Positions 1 through 7,984 of a DNA stretch of 64,000 nt are shown piece by piece. Origin of the DNA: AC-32 sp963763475 (GTDB lineage: Bacteria > Actinomycetota > Thermoleophilia > Gaiellales > Gaiellaceae); assembly GCA_963763475.1 (NCBI GenBank), contig CAVXOR010000002.1:372001-436000 (forward strand). The letters are read 5' to 3'. The notes beneath the pieces are model-generated. The model did not search any database. It saw only the letters and a program-made list of their open reading frames with translations, and was not told the DNA's origin. The translations under genes and the position numbers were made by a program. How positions within the stretch are numbered: the first letter of the stretch is position 1; each line of letters opens with the position of its first letter.

Positions 1-76
1 GCGGGGACGGCCCTGCGAGGTCGACGTTGCTCCTCTCCGGGGCCGAGACGGTCTGGGGCGCGTCTAGAGCGACGGC

Positions 77-106
77 TTGACTCCTGTCGACGGAGTGAGA
101 CAATCG
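77..106 (+). promoter_or_regulatory. weak possible promoter, TTGACT then CAATCG
   Basis: A TTGACT hexamer at 77-82 is followed after 18 bases by CAATCG, about 120 bases ahead of the first secreted-protein gene. The rest of 1-228 shows no gene that I can support; the self-complementary GCTAGCGCTAG around 109-119 is the only other visible structure. Confidence 0.2.
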
Positions 107-228
107 TTGCTAGCGCTAGACCCAGGCGGAAGCCGCTGAGAGCGCGGCCCCTCCTCCGACTCCCACACCGGGCCTTTCGTGGAAGCAAGGCAGACGCTTG
201 TGCGCCGAGGGTACTAGGGAGGTTTCAA

Positions 229-693
229 ATGAGGTGGTTTCTTCGAATCGCTCTGATCGGGCTCGTTGTCGGATTGGCGATCCCAGTGGCGACCGCGCAC
301 GCAACAACGACGGTTCAGGAATTTCCCTTTGAACCGGGGACAGACGTCATCTGTGGCGAAACGCTCACATTCTCGGGCCGGGTGGTCAGCATCACCACCG
401 AGCAGGCGCTAGGTAACGGCGGATTCCTGCTTTCGTTCCATTTCCGCTGGCAGGGCGTGAGCGCAATCTCCAGCAGCGGCATTCCCTACCGAGCCACCGG
501 TGGCACTTCGGTGGTGAGTGTGTTCCTGCCGGGCGGTGATCTCACCACCTTGGCCGAGACTATTGTCGTCCGCTTCCACTTCCTCGGCACCAGGGGCGCG
601 CCCACCTTCGATATCAGGTCGATGGCCCACATCACATTTGCGCCGAGTGGCTTCGCCATGTCCTTCGACAGGTTTAGCCAGGAGTGCGGTTAG
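229..693 (+). CDS. small secreted protein of unknown function
   Basis: The 154-residue product begins with a typical signal peptide: basic Met-Arg, a hydrophobic run to about residue 20, and an Ala-His-Ala cleavage-like site near 24. The mature part is rich in Thr, Ser and Phe and has one Cys near its start (DVICGET) and one at its end (SQECG), which could pair as a disulfide. A GGGAGG ribosome binding site ends 6 bases before the ATG, so this gene is leadered, unlike many genes here. Base composition is clearly less GC-rich than the genes after 1430, with codons such as TTT, GAA and AAT. I recognise no family. It lies beside a broken gene of similar type and a tRNA fragment, suggesting a transferred region. 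Confidence 0.75.
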   Translation: MRWFLRIALIGLVVGLAIPVATAHATTTVQEFPFEPGTDVICGETLTFSGRVVSITTEQALGNGGFLLSFHFRWQGVSAISSSGIPYRATGGTSVVSVFLPGGDLTTLAETIVVRFHFLGTRGAPTFDIRSMAHITFAPSGFAMSFDRFSQECG

Positions 694-708
694 CACGGGA
701 GGGAGAAC

Positions 709-1231
709 ATGAAAAACTCCTGCTATTCAGCGCACTACTTTGGGGCGTGGTCGGCGTCCTTGCCGGCAGCGCGTTCTCGGCAGCAGGCGGCACGAATCTG
801 CCGCTGAAGGGATCGTTCTCCGGAACAAGCGAGCTGGGCGGTAACGATGACCAGTTGCACGTCAGCACGGCCGGGCTAATCAGCCATCTTGGCCGGACGA
901 CTGTCGAGCAGAGCGGTTTCGCACCCTACTGCTCACCGCTCGGATGTCCCGATTTCTCGTTCCCACAACGTATCCCGTTCGTACGAGCTACACGATGACG
1001 ACTGCAAACGGCGCCCAGTCCTTCGGAAGCTGCTCGGGCACTGCGACGGGGACGATCCAGGTCCACCACGCCTCGGTGACCTGCGTCAGCAGTGGCGGCA
1101 CGGGTCGCTTGGAGAGCGTCCAACTGACCTTCACGATGACCTGGGACACGACGGACATCACGATCGAGGAAAATCTTGTCTTCGCTGGTCAGGTCGAGGG
1201 GTCGCTCGTTGGGTCGCTGAGCAAGCACTAA
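709..1231 (+). pseudogene. secreted protein gene with two frame breaks
   Basis: An ATG at 709 with a good GGGAGG ribosome site opens a frame that stops early. If the A5 run at 712-716 had six A's, the frame would read MKKLLLFSALLWGVV and a signal peptide ending SAFSAAGG. That frame runs to about 960 and then is lost; a third frame (944-1231) carries a plausible C-terminal half with FTMTW and a final SLSKH. Both shifts correspond to one missing base. The composition is lower in GC than the genes after 1430, like the preceding gene. Either a decayed island gene or two sequencing deletions could explain it. The function is unknown; it resembles the preceding small secreted protein only in general type. 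Confidence 0.55.
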
Positions 1232-1378
1232 AGGCCGAAGCGGGGTTCGGCGGGTGAGTCAGGTTCTAGTCAGGTTCAGGCCTCGGTTGCTGGCCTTCCC
1301 ACGGCAACCCCGCGAAGGCGGGAAGGGCTAGGCGATGCGGATTTGACGCTCACTGGCGCCCTCTGGCGGCTCGCGTCT

Positions 1379-1428
1379 CGTGCCTTACAAGCAGGAGGTC
1401 ACTGGTCCGAGCCCAGTACCGCCCATCA
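1379..1428 (+). tRNA. 3' fragment of tRNA-Val (anticodon UAC)
   Basis: The segment contains an anticodon arm with the seven-base loop CTTACAA (1384-1390, anticodon TAC) and a one-mismatch stem. A variable region, a T arm (ACTGG, loop TCCGAGC, CCAGT at 1401-1417) and a 3' acceptor strand ACCGCCCA follow. The D arm is absent: only about 15 bases separate a weak acceptor match (TGGCGGC, 1364-1370) from the anticodon stem. Position 55 is C instead of the invariant T. It is therefore a truncated, non-functional copy, as left at one end of an element integrated into the 3' half of a tRNA gene. The TCA at its 3' end doubles as the stop codon of the converging DM13 gene. Confidence 0.6.
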
Positions 1429-1848
1429 GGCCTTCGTCGGCCGGAGCTTCGCCGCGCCCCAGGCCTTGTTGCACTTCTCGCAGAAGACCTCGACCGTCGA
1501 GCTCAGCGTGGTCGGGCCGGCCCCGACGAGGAAGTAGACCTGCTCGCCCCACGCCCGCTGCAGGATCATGCGCCGTGAGCCGAGGTGGATGTAGAGCTCC
1601 GGCGCGCGCTGGGTCTTGAAGTCGCGGCCGAAGCGGAGGATCACCCTGCCGGTCCGCGTGCGCTCGATCGTGACGGTCCCGTTCGTGCCCCAGGTGACCG
1701 TCTTCAGGGTCCCGCGCGCGAGCACTCCGGCCGGCCCCTGGGCGAGCGCGCTCTCGGTGCCGCCCCGGGTGAGCGTGAAGCCCAGCGCCAGACCGGCGGC
1801 GACGGCGACGCCGAGGCATGCCAGCAGCAATCGTGATCGTCTTCTCAT
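1426..1848 (-). CDS. secreted or membrane-anchored DM13-domain protein
   Basis: The 140-residue product has a basic N terminus and one hydrophobic segment at about residues 6-25, either a signal peptide or an anchor. The following region, with ILRFGRDFKTQRAPELYIHL, fits the DM13 fold, which is linked to extracellular redox functions. A C-terminal CEKC pair, a CxxC motif, could be redox-active or bind metal. No clear ribosome site precedes the ATG. The stop codon overlaps the tRNA-Val fragment, so this gene lies just outside the presumed island boundary. The DM13 assignment rests on motif similarity and is moderately secure; the substrate is unknown. Confidence 0.7.
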   Translation of the reverse strand: MRRRSRLLLACLGVAVAAGLALGFTLTRGGTESALAQGPAGVLARGTLKTVTWGTNGTVTIERTRTGRVILRFGRDFKTQRAPELYIHLGSRRMILQRAWGEQVYFLVGAGPTTLSSTVEVFCEKCNKAWGAAKLRPTKA

Positions 1849-1951
1849 CGGCCTACGTCACTTTGCCACAAACGTGCTGCGGAACTTTCTCACCAGATCT
1901 TCACCGGATTGCAGCCCACATTTCATGCCTACGGCGCAAAGTGCAACGTGG

Positions 1952-2818
1952 ATGCGTTTCGCCGTCGTCGCCCACAGCTCCAGCCCCACCAACCTGGCGC
2001 TCGCCGCGAGGGGCTGGAACGGCGTGCCCGGGGAGCTGCTCACTCCGCGCGAAGCGTTGCTGACGCTCGGTCGCAGTGACGTCGCGCTGGCCCGGCTCGA
2101 CGTGCGCGACTCGCTCGACGGCGTCGAGGACGGGCTCTGGGCGCTCGAGCGGCTCGAAGAAGCGGGGGTCCGCGTGCTCAATCGGCCCGACGCGGTCGTC
2201 CGCGCCCACGACAAGCTGGTCACCGCGCGGGTGCTGCGCCGGGCGGGGCTGCCGCATCCGCGCACGCTGCTGGTCGAGCGGCACTCGCCGCTTCCCGACC
2301 TCGACTTCCCGGCCGTGGTCAAGCCGCGTTTCGGCAGCTGGGGCGCGGACGTCAGGCTTTGTCGCGACCGGGAGGAGCTGCGCGCGGTGCTGGAGGGCCT
2401 CGGGCACCGCCTCTGGTTCCGGGCCACAGGCGCGGTCGCCCAGGAGCTGATCCCGCCGCTCGGACACGATCTGCGCCTGGTGGTCGCGGGCGGCCGGATC
2501 GTCGGCGCGGCCAAGCGGATCGCGCCTCCCGGCGAATGGCGCACGAACGTCGCGCTCGGCGCGAGCGTCGTGCCGGCCGAGCCTCCGCCGGTGGCCGCCG
2601 ACCTGGCACTGGCGGCGGCGAAAGCCTCGGGGCTCGACCTCGTCGGCGTCGACCTGCTGCCGACGGGGCCGGGCGGATTCAGCGTGATCGAGCTGAACGG
2701 GGCGGTCGATTTTCGGCCGGTGTACGCACTCGGCGACGGTGACGTGCACGCGCACGCCGTGGCCGCGCTGGCGGGTGTCGAGACCCAGCCTCGGGCAGCC
2801 GTCGCACAGATCTCCTGA
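1952..2818 (+). CDS. RimK/LysX-like ATP-grasp ligase
   Basis: The 288-residue protein has the ATP-grasp arrangement: an N-terminal domain to about residue 85, the lysine-containing nucleotide strand AVVKPRFGSWGADV near 121-134, and the metal-binding VIELNGAVDF near 245-254. Members of the RimK/LysX group join a carboxylate to an amine through an acyl phosphate, for example adding glutamate to a protein or carrier. Nothing shows the acceptor. The ATG at 1952 was chosen because upstream codons only shadow the intergenic region. It is not PurK: the spacing and C-terminal domain differ. The MshEN-domain gene follows 31 bases later on the same strand. Confidence 0.8.
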   Translation: MRFAVVAHSSSPTNLALAARGWNGVPGELLTPREALLTLGRSDVALARLDVRDSLDGVEDGLWALERLEEAGVRVLNRPDAVVRAHDKLVTARVLRRAGLPHPRTLLVERHSPLPDLDFPAVVKPRFGSWGADVRLCRDREELRAVLEGLGHRLWFRATGAVAQELIPPLGHDLRLVVAGGRIVGAAKRIAPPGEWRTNVALGASVVPAEPPPVAADLALAAAKASGLDLVGVDLLPTGPGGFSVIELNGAVDFRPVYALGDGDVHAHAVAALAGVETQPRAAVAQIS

Positions 2819-2849
2819 AATCGCCTCTTCCAGCCGATAAGAGGAAGCG

Positions 2850-3491
2850 ATGGAGCGTGCGGAGAGCATCTGGCGGCCGCTTGGCGAGCTGCTGCTCGAG
2901 AAAAAGTTGTTGAACGAGGACGAGCTCGAGCTCGCTCTCACGGAGCAGGCCGACAGTGGCAGGCTGCTCGGCGCGATCCTGGTCGAGCGCGGCTATGTCT
3001 CAGGTCCGGCGCTCGCGATCGCCCTGGCCGAGCAGTACGGCGTCGAGCTCCACACCGAGCGCGGCTTCGGCACCGGTCTCTGGGCCGAGATCGACCGGCG
3101 CCACCGGGCTGGGCGAGGCAACGAGCCGGAGGACAACGTCGTCAAGCTCGAGCCCGTCCCCGCGCCACTCGTCGAGATCGTGCCCGACCTGGAGCCCGAC
3201 CCCGACCTCGGCCAACTCGAGGCCGAAAATCGTCGCCTGCAGGACGAGATCGAGCGCCTGCGTGGCGAGTTCACCAAGCTGAAGCTGGTCGAGACGCCGG
3301 AGCCGGCGGACTCGCACCTGCTGTTCGTGCCGACGCCGGCGCGCTACCTGCTGGTCGAGCGCGAGGGCGCTCCGCCGGAGCCCGGCTCGCGGCTCGAGCT
3401 CGACGAGGGTGCCTTCGCCGTTGCAAAGCTCGGCGATGCGCCGTTCCCCGGCGAGCCTCGTCCCTGCGCGTTCCTTCTGCCGCTGGCCTAG
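2850..3491 (+). CDS. MshEN-domain protein with a coiled coil
   Basis: Residues about 10-70 (PLGELLLEKKLL, then LGAILVERGYVS, then ALAIALAEQYGV) form the helical domain found at the N terminus of GspE/PilB-type secretion ATPases and in c-di-GMP-binding MshEN proteins. There is no ATPase domain. A heptad-rich coiled coil follows at about 118-147, then a C-terminal region of about 60 residues I do not recognise. A purine-rich AAGAGGAA ribosome site precedes the ATG. A stand-alone MshEN module with a coiled coil suggests an adaptor or regulator of a complex, possibly one responding to c-di-GMP. A GGDEF gene is present at 45063, but far away. Confidence 0.75.
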   Translation: MERAESIWRPLGELLLEKKLLNEDELELALTEQADSGRLLGAILVERGYVSGPALAIALAEQYGVELHTERGFGTGLWAEIDRRHRAGRGNEPEDNVVKLEPVPAPLVEIVPDLEPDPDLGQLEAENRRLQDEIERLRGEFTKLKLVETPEPADSHLLFVPTPARYLLVEREGAPPEPGSRLELDEGAFAVAKLGDAPFPGEPRPCAFLLPLA

Positions 3492-3657
3492 AGGAGGGCT
3501 TAGCGAAATAGCGCTGAGCCGCCGGGACGCGCTGCTCGCCCCGAGGCCGCGTCCTCAGTCGCGCCCGTACCTTCCAGGTACGAACGCTCCCTGCGTCCTT
3601 GCCTCGGAACGACCATCGCGCCCCGACGGCGAGCGCTATTTCCCCAAACCCTCCTAG
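3490..3657. repeat. 165-bp imperfect palindromic, MITE-like element
   Basis: The whole spacer between two convergent genes is one nested inverted repeat. The outer arms (about 3492-3530 and 3622-3657) share AGGAGGG, GAAATAGCGCT and GCCG-CGGG in opposite orientation with few mismatches. Inner matches are GGACGC with GCGTCC and CCGAGGC with GCCTCGG. The tip is GTACC, TTCCA, GGTAC around 3567-3580. It begins at the stop codon of the MshEN gene and ends over the stop codon of the minus-strand gene. It carries no ORF. It could be a small palindromic mobile element, a bidirectional terminator, or both; no second copy is in this window. Confidence 0.6.
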
Positions 3658-4403
3658 GTGTTCGCAGCAGCCGACGGGGGCTGCTGGATCACGATCACGT
3701 TCTGCGTGATCCCGAGATAGCGGTAGAGCTTCGAGGCGGTCAGGTCGTTCACCGTCTTCTTCTCGCGCGGAACGATCTGGCCCGGGAGCGGCGGCTTCGA
3801 CTGCGGCAGCGTGCGGCGCAGCGGGTGCTCGAGGCTGCCCGAGAGGTCGTCGCGGCTGAAGAACAGTGTCGAGGTCAGCTTCGACTCTCCCTTCCCCGGC
3901 GGGAAGAAGATCAGCACGTTGTCGATCGGGTCGGCGTACTCCATCGTGTAGAGCGCGAGCTCGAGCGCCTCGCGGCGCAGGACGGTTCCCCGCGCGATGG
4001 TCGGCGCGCCTTGCGTGATCGCGCACGTGTTCGGGTTGTCGCCGCAAAGGATGAAGACGGCGGTGTTCTCGGGCTGGAACGACTTGTCGAGCGCGCGTGC
4101 ATTGTCTTTCTTCACGATCGCGACGCCGCCGAAGTCGTTGCCGTTCTGCGAACCGCCGACCTTGACCGCGACCAGCTGGTCGCCGCTCGGCAGTCGGTAG
4201 GAGCTGGCGACGTGCTGCGCGATCTCGAGCACGCGGGAGTCGGTCGCGGAGGCAGCCGGCTGCCAGCTCGACCAGGCCGGCGCAGGCTGCGGGCCCGACC
4301 GCTGCACGAGCACGATCAGGCCGCCGGCAGCGACCCCGGCGGCAGCACCGAGCAGGAGGTAGGCCACCGCGAAGCGGCCGCGTGTGCCTAGACCGCGGGC
4401 CAT
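3654..4403 (-). CDS. membrane-anchored protein paired with FtsH-like protease
   Basis: The 249-residue product has a single hydrophobic segment at about 12-34 after a basic start, so the remaining roughly 210 residues should lie outside the membrane. That domain contains two Cys in FILCGDNPNTCAI, likely a disulfide, and a C-terminal region ending IVIQQPPSAAANT. I recognise no family. Its start overlaps the end of the FtsH-like gene by 16 bases, so the two are very probably co-translated. By analogy with HflK/HflC-type partners it may modulate or deliver substrates to the protease; this is inference from context only. Confidence 0.75.
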   Translation of the reverse strand: MARGLGTRGRFAVAYLLLGAAAGVAAGGLIVLVQRSGPQPAPAWSSWQPAASATDSRVLEIAQHVASSYRLPSGDQLVAVKVGGSQNGNDFGGVAIVKKDNARALDKSFQPENTAVFILCGDNPNTCAITQGAPTIARGTVLRREALELALYTMEYADPIDNVLIFFPPGKGESKLTSTLFFSRDDLSGSLEHPLRRTLPQSKPPLPGQIVPREKKTVNDLTASKLYRYLGITQNVIVIQQPPSAAANT

Positions 4404-6823
4404 GCCTTCGCCTGGGTGAGGTCGGTCTTCGGGATCTTCAGCTTCGCCGACTCGAGGATCTCGACCAGCTCGTCGCCGAACAGCTCCTTCTTCTCGATCA
4501 ACGCGTCGGCGATCTGCTCGACCGCCTTCTTGTTGTGCGAGATCAACGCGTAGGCCGTGACGTAGGCCTGGCCGAGCAGCTGGGCCGCCAGGGTGCGCTT
4601 GTTGGGGTCGCCGAGCACGCCGGCGAGCGGATCGCTGCCGAGGGCGCCGCCGTTGCCTGTGCGGTTCATGATCTGCAGGCCGATCTGCTCGAAGCGCTCC
4701 ATCACGTCGTCGACCTTGGACTCGGTGGACTTGACCCGCTTGGCGATCGCGCCGTTCGTGCGGCCGCGGCCATTCAGCTCCGGGGCGTCGGGCGCCATCC
4801 CGCAGGCGCCGACCATCCAGGCAGCGCGGGCGGTCGCGCTCTGGACGTCGCCGCCGACGCCGGTCGAGTTCTCGCCGTAGAAGACGCGTTCCGCGGCCAT
4901 CGCGCCGAGCGCCCAGATCAGCTGGGCCATCTCCTCGGAGCGCCAGGAGCTGAACCGCTCCTCCTTCTCGCGCGCCTGGTGGTGGCCGAGCGCGGCGCCG
5001 CGGCGGCGGATCGAGAGGCGCGTCGACTCCGCGCCTTTCATGTAGACGTGGGCAGCGGCCGCGTGCCCGGCCTCGTGCAGGGCGACCGCGCGGGTCTCCT
5101 CGGGGACGTACTCGGTGCCGATCGCGGTGCCCGACTCGACGGTCGTCATCGCCTCGACGATGTCCTCCCAGCTGAAGGCCATCCGCCCGTCGTGGTGGGC
5201 GATCGTCAGCGCCATCGAGCAGACCTGCTCGATCATCGCCGGCGAGTAGCCGTTCGTCACGCGTGCGAGCTCGTCGCGGCGCTTCTCGGTGTCGAGGTCC
5301 TCGTCGTGCGAGACCTTGGCCAGGTAGAGATCGAAGATGTCGAGCCGGTCGCGTTTGGTCGGCGTCCGGAACCAGACGTGGCGGCCCATCCGGCCGGGGC
5401 GCGTCAGCGCCGGGTCGAGCATCTCCATCGGGACGTTGGTCGCGCCGATGAAGTAGATCTGGTTGCCGACCGGCCGCGCGTGTGGGAGCCGCAGCGAGAT
5501 GCGCGAGCCGATCCGCCGCGGAACGATGTAGAGCGCGTCGAGGAAGGTGTTCACGCGGTTGGTCATCGTGCGCTTGAGGAACGGCGGGTTGTCGATCCCG
5601 TCCATCACGATCAGAAGCTGGTTCAGCGCGAGCTGGCCGCCGCCGCCCTGGCCGCCGAACATCCCGGGGATGACCGCATTCGCGACCCGACCGAGGAACG
5701 GCGTCGGCGGCGCGACATGCGGGCTGCGCTCGGCGAAGAGCCGCTCGCGCCAGGCGCGCGACTCGAGGATCAGGTCCTCGCTTGCGGTCAGCGCGCCGTT
5801 AGGGCCATGGAAGCAGAGGTCGTGGAAGCTCTGCGGCCGCGGCGTCATTAGCCCCTGTGCCCCGCCGAGCGACTGGCGTCGCATCCCGACTGCATCGATC
5901 TCGTCGATGAAGACGATGCACTGGCCGCCCCACTTGCGCGCGAGCTTCTTCGCCTTGCGGGCCATGTAGCGGACGATCACGACGTCCATGCCCATGAAGG
6001 TCTGCGCGAAGCCGGATCCGGGGATCGTGACGATCGGCGAGTTGAAGCCGGTCGCGATCGCCTTGGCGAGCATCGTCTTGCCCGTGCCGGGCGCGCCGAG
6101 GAAGAGTAGGCCGCGCTCGCGCCGGCCTCCGGCCTTCTCGAAGGCCTCGCCCGACTGCCAGAGGTTGACGACGCGGCGCACCTCCTCCTTCGCCTCCTTC
6201 TGGCCGCGCACATGGTCGAGGTGGACGCCCCAGTCGGCGTCGCCGGGCTCGAAGCCCCGGATCTGGGAGATGCCCATGAAGAGCATCGGGCCCATCAGGA
6301 TCCCGAAGTTGAAGATGAAGAAGAGCACGAAGGTGAAGAGCAGGCCGAGCGTCTGCCCGTTCACGTGCAGCTTCGAGGTCAGCGAGTTCCAGGAGTCCTT
6401 CGCCGTGTCGACGATGCTTGCGTCGGCGATCCCGTACTTGAGCACCCGCACGAAGTAGATGGCGAAGATGATCAGCAGGACGAACCAGGCGATCTTCGCC
6501 CACCAGCGCCAGAACCAGACGCGCCGGCGCGCGACGACATCCTCCTCGCGCAGCTCCGGGTTGTCGATCCCGAACAAGCTGGGCCACTCGATGAAGCGGT
6601 GGAAAATCAGATCGAGCAGGCCGCGGAAGGCGGCGACCGAGAGGATCGTGGCCACGATCGCCCAGGCGAGCGTGACCTCCTGCATCTTGTAGAGCCAGAC
6701 GAAGAGCGCCGGGCTGGAGAGCAGCGCGACCGCGGTCGCGGCGCGGCGCAGCGCCCGCCACTGGTTGCTCAGCTCACGGGAATCCTCCGTGGAGAGCCGT
6801 CCGACGACCGGACCCGCGCTCAT
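4388..6823 (-). CDS. divergent FtsH-family AAA+ zinc metalloprotease with insertions
   Basis: The 811-residue protein has about four predicted membrane segments (roughly 28-46, 50-74, 110-130, 158-186), where FtsH usually has two. Then come Walker A GAPGTGKT (243-250), pore loop FMGM, Walker B IVFIDEID (303-310), the second region of homology with ATNVPMEMLDPALTRPGRMGR (about 461-481) and the protease motif HEAGH (583-587). Asp in GGDVQSAT is a candidate third zinc ligand. Between Walker B and the second region are two insertions, about 80 residues (317-398) and 45 residues (410-454), absent from ordinary FtsH. The catalytic residues are intact, so activity is expected. The promoter is leaderless (TACACT, 6 bases before ATG). 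Confidence 0.9.
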   Translation of the reverse strand: MSAGPVVGRLSTEDSRELSNQWRALRRAATAVALLSSPALFVWLYKMQEVTLAWAIVATILSVAAFRGLLDLIFHRFIEWPSLFGIDNPELREEDVVARRRVWFWRWWAKIAWFVLLIIFAIYFVRVLKYGIADASIVDTAKDSWNSLTSKLHVNGQTLGLLFTFVLFFIFNFGILMGPMLFMGISQIRGFEPGDADWGVHLDHVRGQKEAKEEVRRVVNLWQSGEAFEKAGGRRERGLLFLGAPGTGKTMLAKAIATGFNSPIVTIPGSGFAQTFMGMDVVIVRYMARKAKKLARKWGGQCIVFIDEIDAVGMRRQSLGGAQGLMTPRPQSFHDLCFHGPNGALTASEDLILESRAWRERLFAERSPHVAPPTPFLGRVANAVIPGMFGGQGGGGQLALNQLLIVMDGIDNPPFLKRTMTNRVNTFLDALYIVPRRIGSRISLRLPHARPVGNQIYFIGATNVPMEMLDPALTRPGRMGRHVWFRTPTKRDRLDIFDLYLAKVSHDEDLDTEKRRDELARVTNGYSPAMIEQVCSMALTIAHHDGRMAFSWEDIVEAMTTVESGTAIGTEYVPEETRAVALHEAGHAAAAHVYMKGAESTRLSIRRRGAALGHHQAREKEERFSSWRSEEMAQLIWALGAMAAERVFYGENSTGVGGDVQSATARAAWMVGACGMAPDAPELNGRGRTNGAIAKRVKSTESKVDDVMERFEQIGLQIMNRTGNGGALGSDPLAGVLGDPNKRTLAAQLLGQAYVTAYALISHNKKAVEQIADALIEKKELFGDELVEILESAKLKIPKTDLTQAKAWPAV

Positions 6824-6829
6824 TTACGC

Positions 6830-6835
6830 AGTGTA
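6830..6835 (-). promoter_or_regulatory. -10 box of the FtsH-like gene
   Basis: TACACT lies 6 bases before the ATG, so transcription would begin at or next to the start codon. Confidence 0.5.
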
Positions 6836-6862
6836 GATGTCACTAAGCTCACGTACTTCGAC

Positions 6863-7984
6863 GTGAAAGCTTCGGATTCGTTTGCCGCCGCGGAGATCGA
6901 GCGCGCTCGGAGCTACCACCGGCCGCTGTACGTGACGCTGTTCGCCGACTGGGCGCTGCAACTGGGGTTGCTCGCGTCGATCGCCTTCGGGCCGCCCGGC
7001 GACTGGCTCTGGGCCGCGACCGGCGGCCCCTGGTGGGCGCGGACGCTCGAGCTGACCGCGCTCGTGCTCGCGGTCTCGACGCTCGTGCGGCTGCCGCTCT
7101 CGGCCTGGCGCGGCTGGGTCTGGGAGCGGCGGTGGGAATTCTCGACACAGTCGTTTCCGGCCTGGCTAGGGGACATGGCCAAGGGACTGTCCCTCGGCGT
7201 GGTCCTGACCGGCATCGGTCTCACCGGCCTCGTCTGGACGGCGCGCGTGTGGCCGGGCTGGTGGCCGGTTCCGGCCGCGCTCGGGGCGGCGACGCTGACG
7301 CTCGTGCTGAGCCTGCTCGCGCCACTGCTCTTCGAGCGGCTGTTCAATCGCTTCGAGCCGCTCGCGGACGAGGAGCTCGCACGCGACCTGCGCGGCCTCT
7401 CCGAGCGTGCCGGCGTGCCGGTGCGGACGACGCTCGTCGCGGACGCGAGCCGCCGGACGACCAAGCACAACGCCTACGTGTCGGGGCTCGGCCCCACCCG
7501 CCGGCTCGTCCTCTACGACACGCTTCTGCGCGACTCGCCGGTGCCGGAGCTGCGCGGGGTGGTCGCGCACGAGCTCGGCCATCGCCGCTTCGGCCACGTC
7601 GCGCGCGGAACTGCGCTGGCGATGATCGGCGCGGCCGCGGCGGTGCTCGCGCTGTGGGTCGTCTTCACTTGGGACGGCCTGGTCGAGGCCGCGGGCGCCG
7701 ACGGCCCGGGCGACCCGCGGATCGTGCCGCTCGTCCTGCTCGTGCTCTGGCTGATCGAGCTCGGCGCGCTGCCTTTCGAGACCTGGCTGTCGCGCCGCTG
7801 GGAGCGCATGGCCGATCGCTTCGCAGTCGAGCTGACCGACGACGCCGGGACGATGGAGGCGATGCACCGCCGTCTGGCGCTCGCGAACCTGGCCGACCTC
7901 GACCCGCCCCGGCCGGTGTACGTCCTGCTCTTCACGCATCCGACGCCGCCGGAGCGAATCGCGGCAGCCAAAATGGGAGCATGA
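6863..7984 (+). CDS. M48-family membrane zinc protease
   Basis: The 373-residue protein resembles CAAX-type M48 peptidases (Ste24/HtpX group). It has several hydrophobic segments in the N-terminal half, then VVAHELGHRRFGH around residue 235 with the zinc-binding HExxH, and a downstream WERMADRFAVEL that supplies the third ligand (E followed by AD). The GTG at 6863 is the first good in-frame start; no ribosome site or clear leaderless box fixes it, so the N terminus is uncertain by several residues. It is divergent from the FtsH-like gene, so two membrane proteases flank one spacer of about 40 bases. It ends in an ATGA overlap with the CDF transporter. Confidence 0.85.
   Translation: MKASDSFAAAEIERARSYHRPLYVTLFADWALQLGLLASIAFGPPGDWLWAATGGPWWARTLELTALVLAVSTLVRLPLSAWRGWVWERRWEFSTQSFPAWLGDMAKGLSLGVVLTGIGLTGLVWTARVWPGWWPVPAALGAATLTLVLSLLAPLLFERLFNRFEPLADEELARDLRGLSERAGVPVRTTLVADASRRTTKHNAYVSGLGPTRRLVLYDTLLRDSPVPELRGVVAHELGHRRFGHVARGTALAMIGAAAAVLALWVVFTWDGLVEAAGADGPGDPRIVPLVLLVLWLIELGALPFETWLSRRWERMADRFAVELTDDAGTMEAMHRRLALANLADLDPPRPVYVLLFTHPTPPERIAAAKMGA

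Noticed and set aside
1952..2818. ATP-grasp protein as the missing PurK
   Set aside because: Motif spacing and the C-terminal region follow the RimK/LysX group, and the gene is far from the pur units on the other strand.
6834..6839. TAGATG as a leaderless -10 box for the M48 protease
   Set aside because: No start codon lies 6-9 bases downstream; the first in-frame GTG is 23 bases on.
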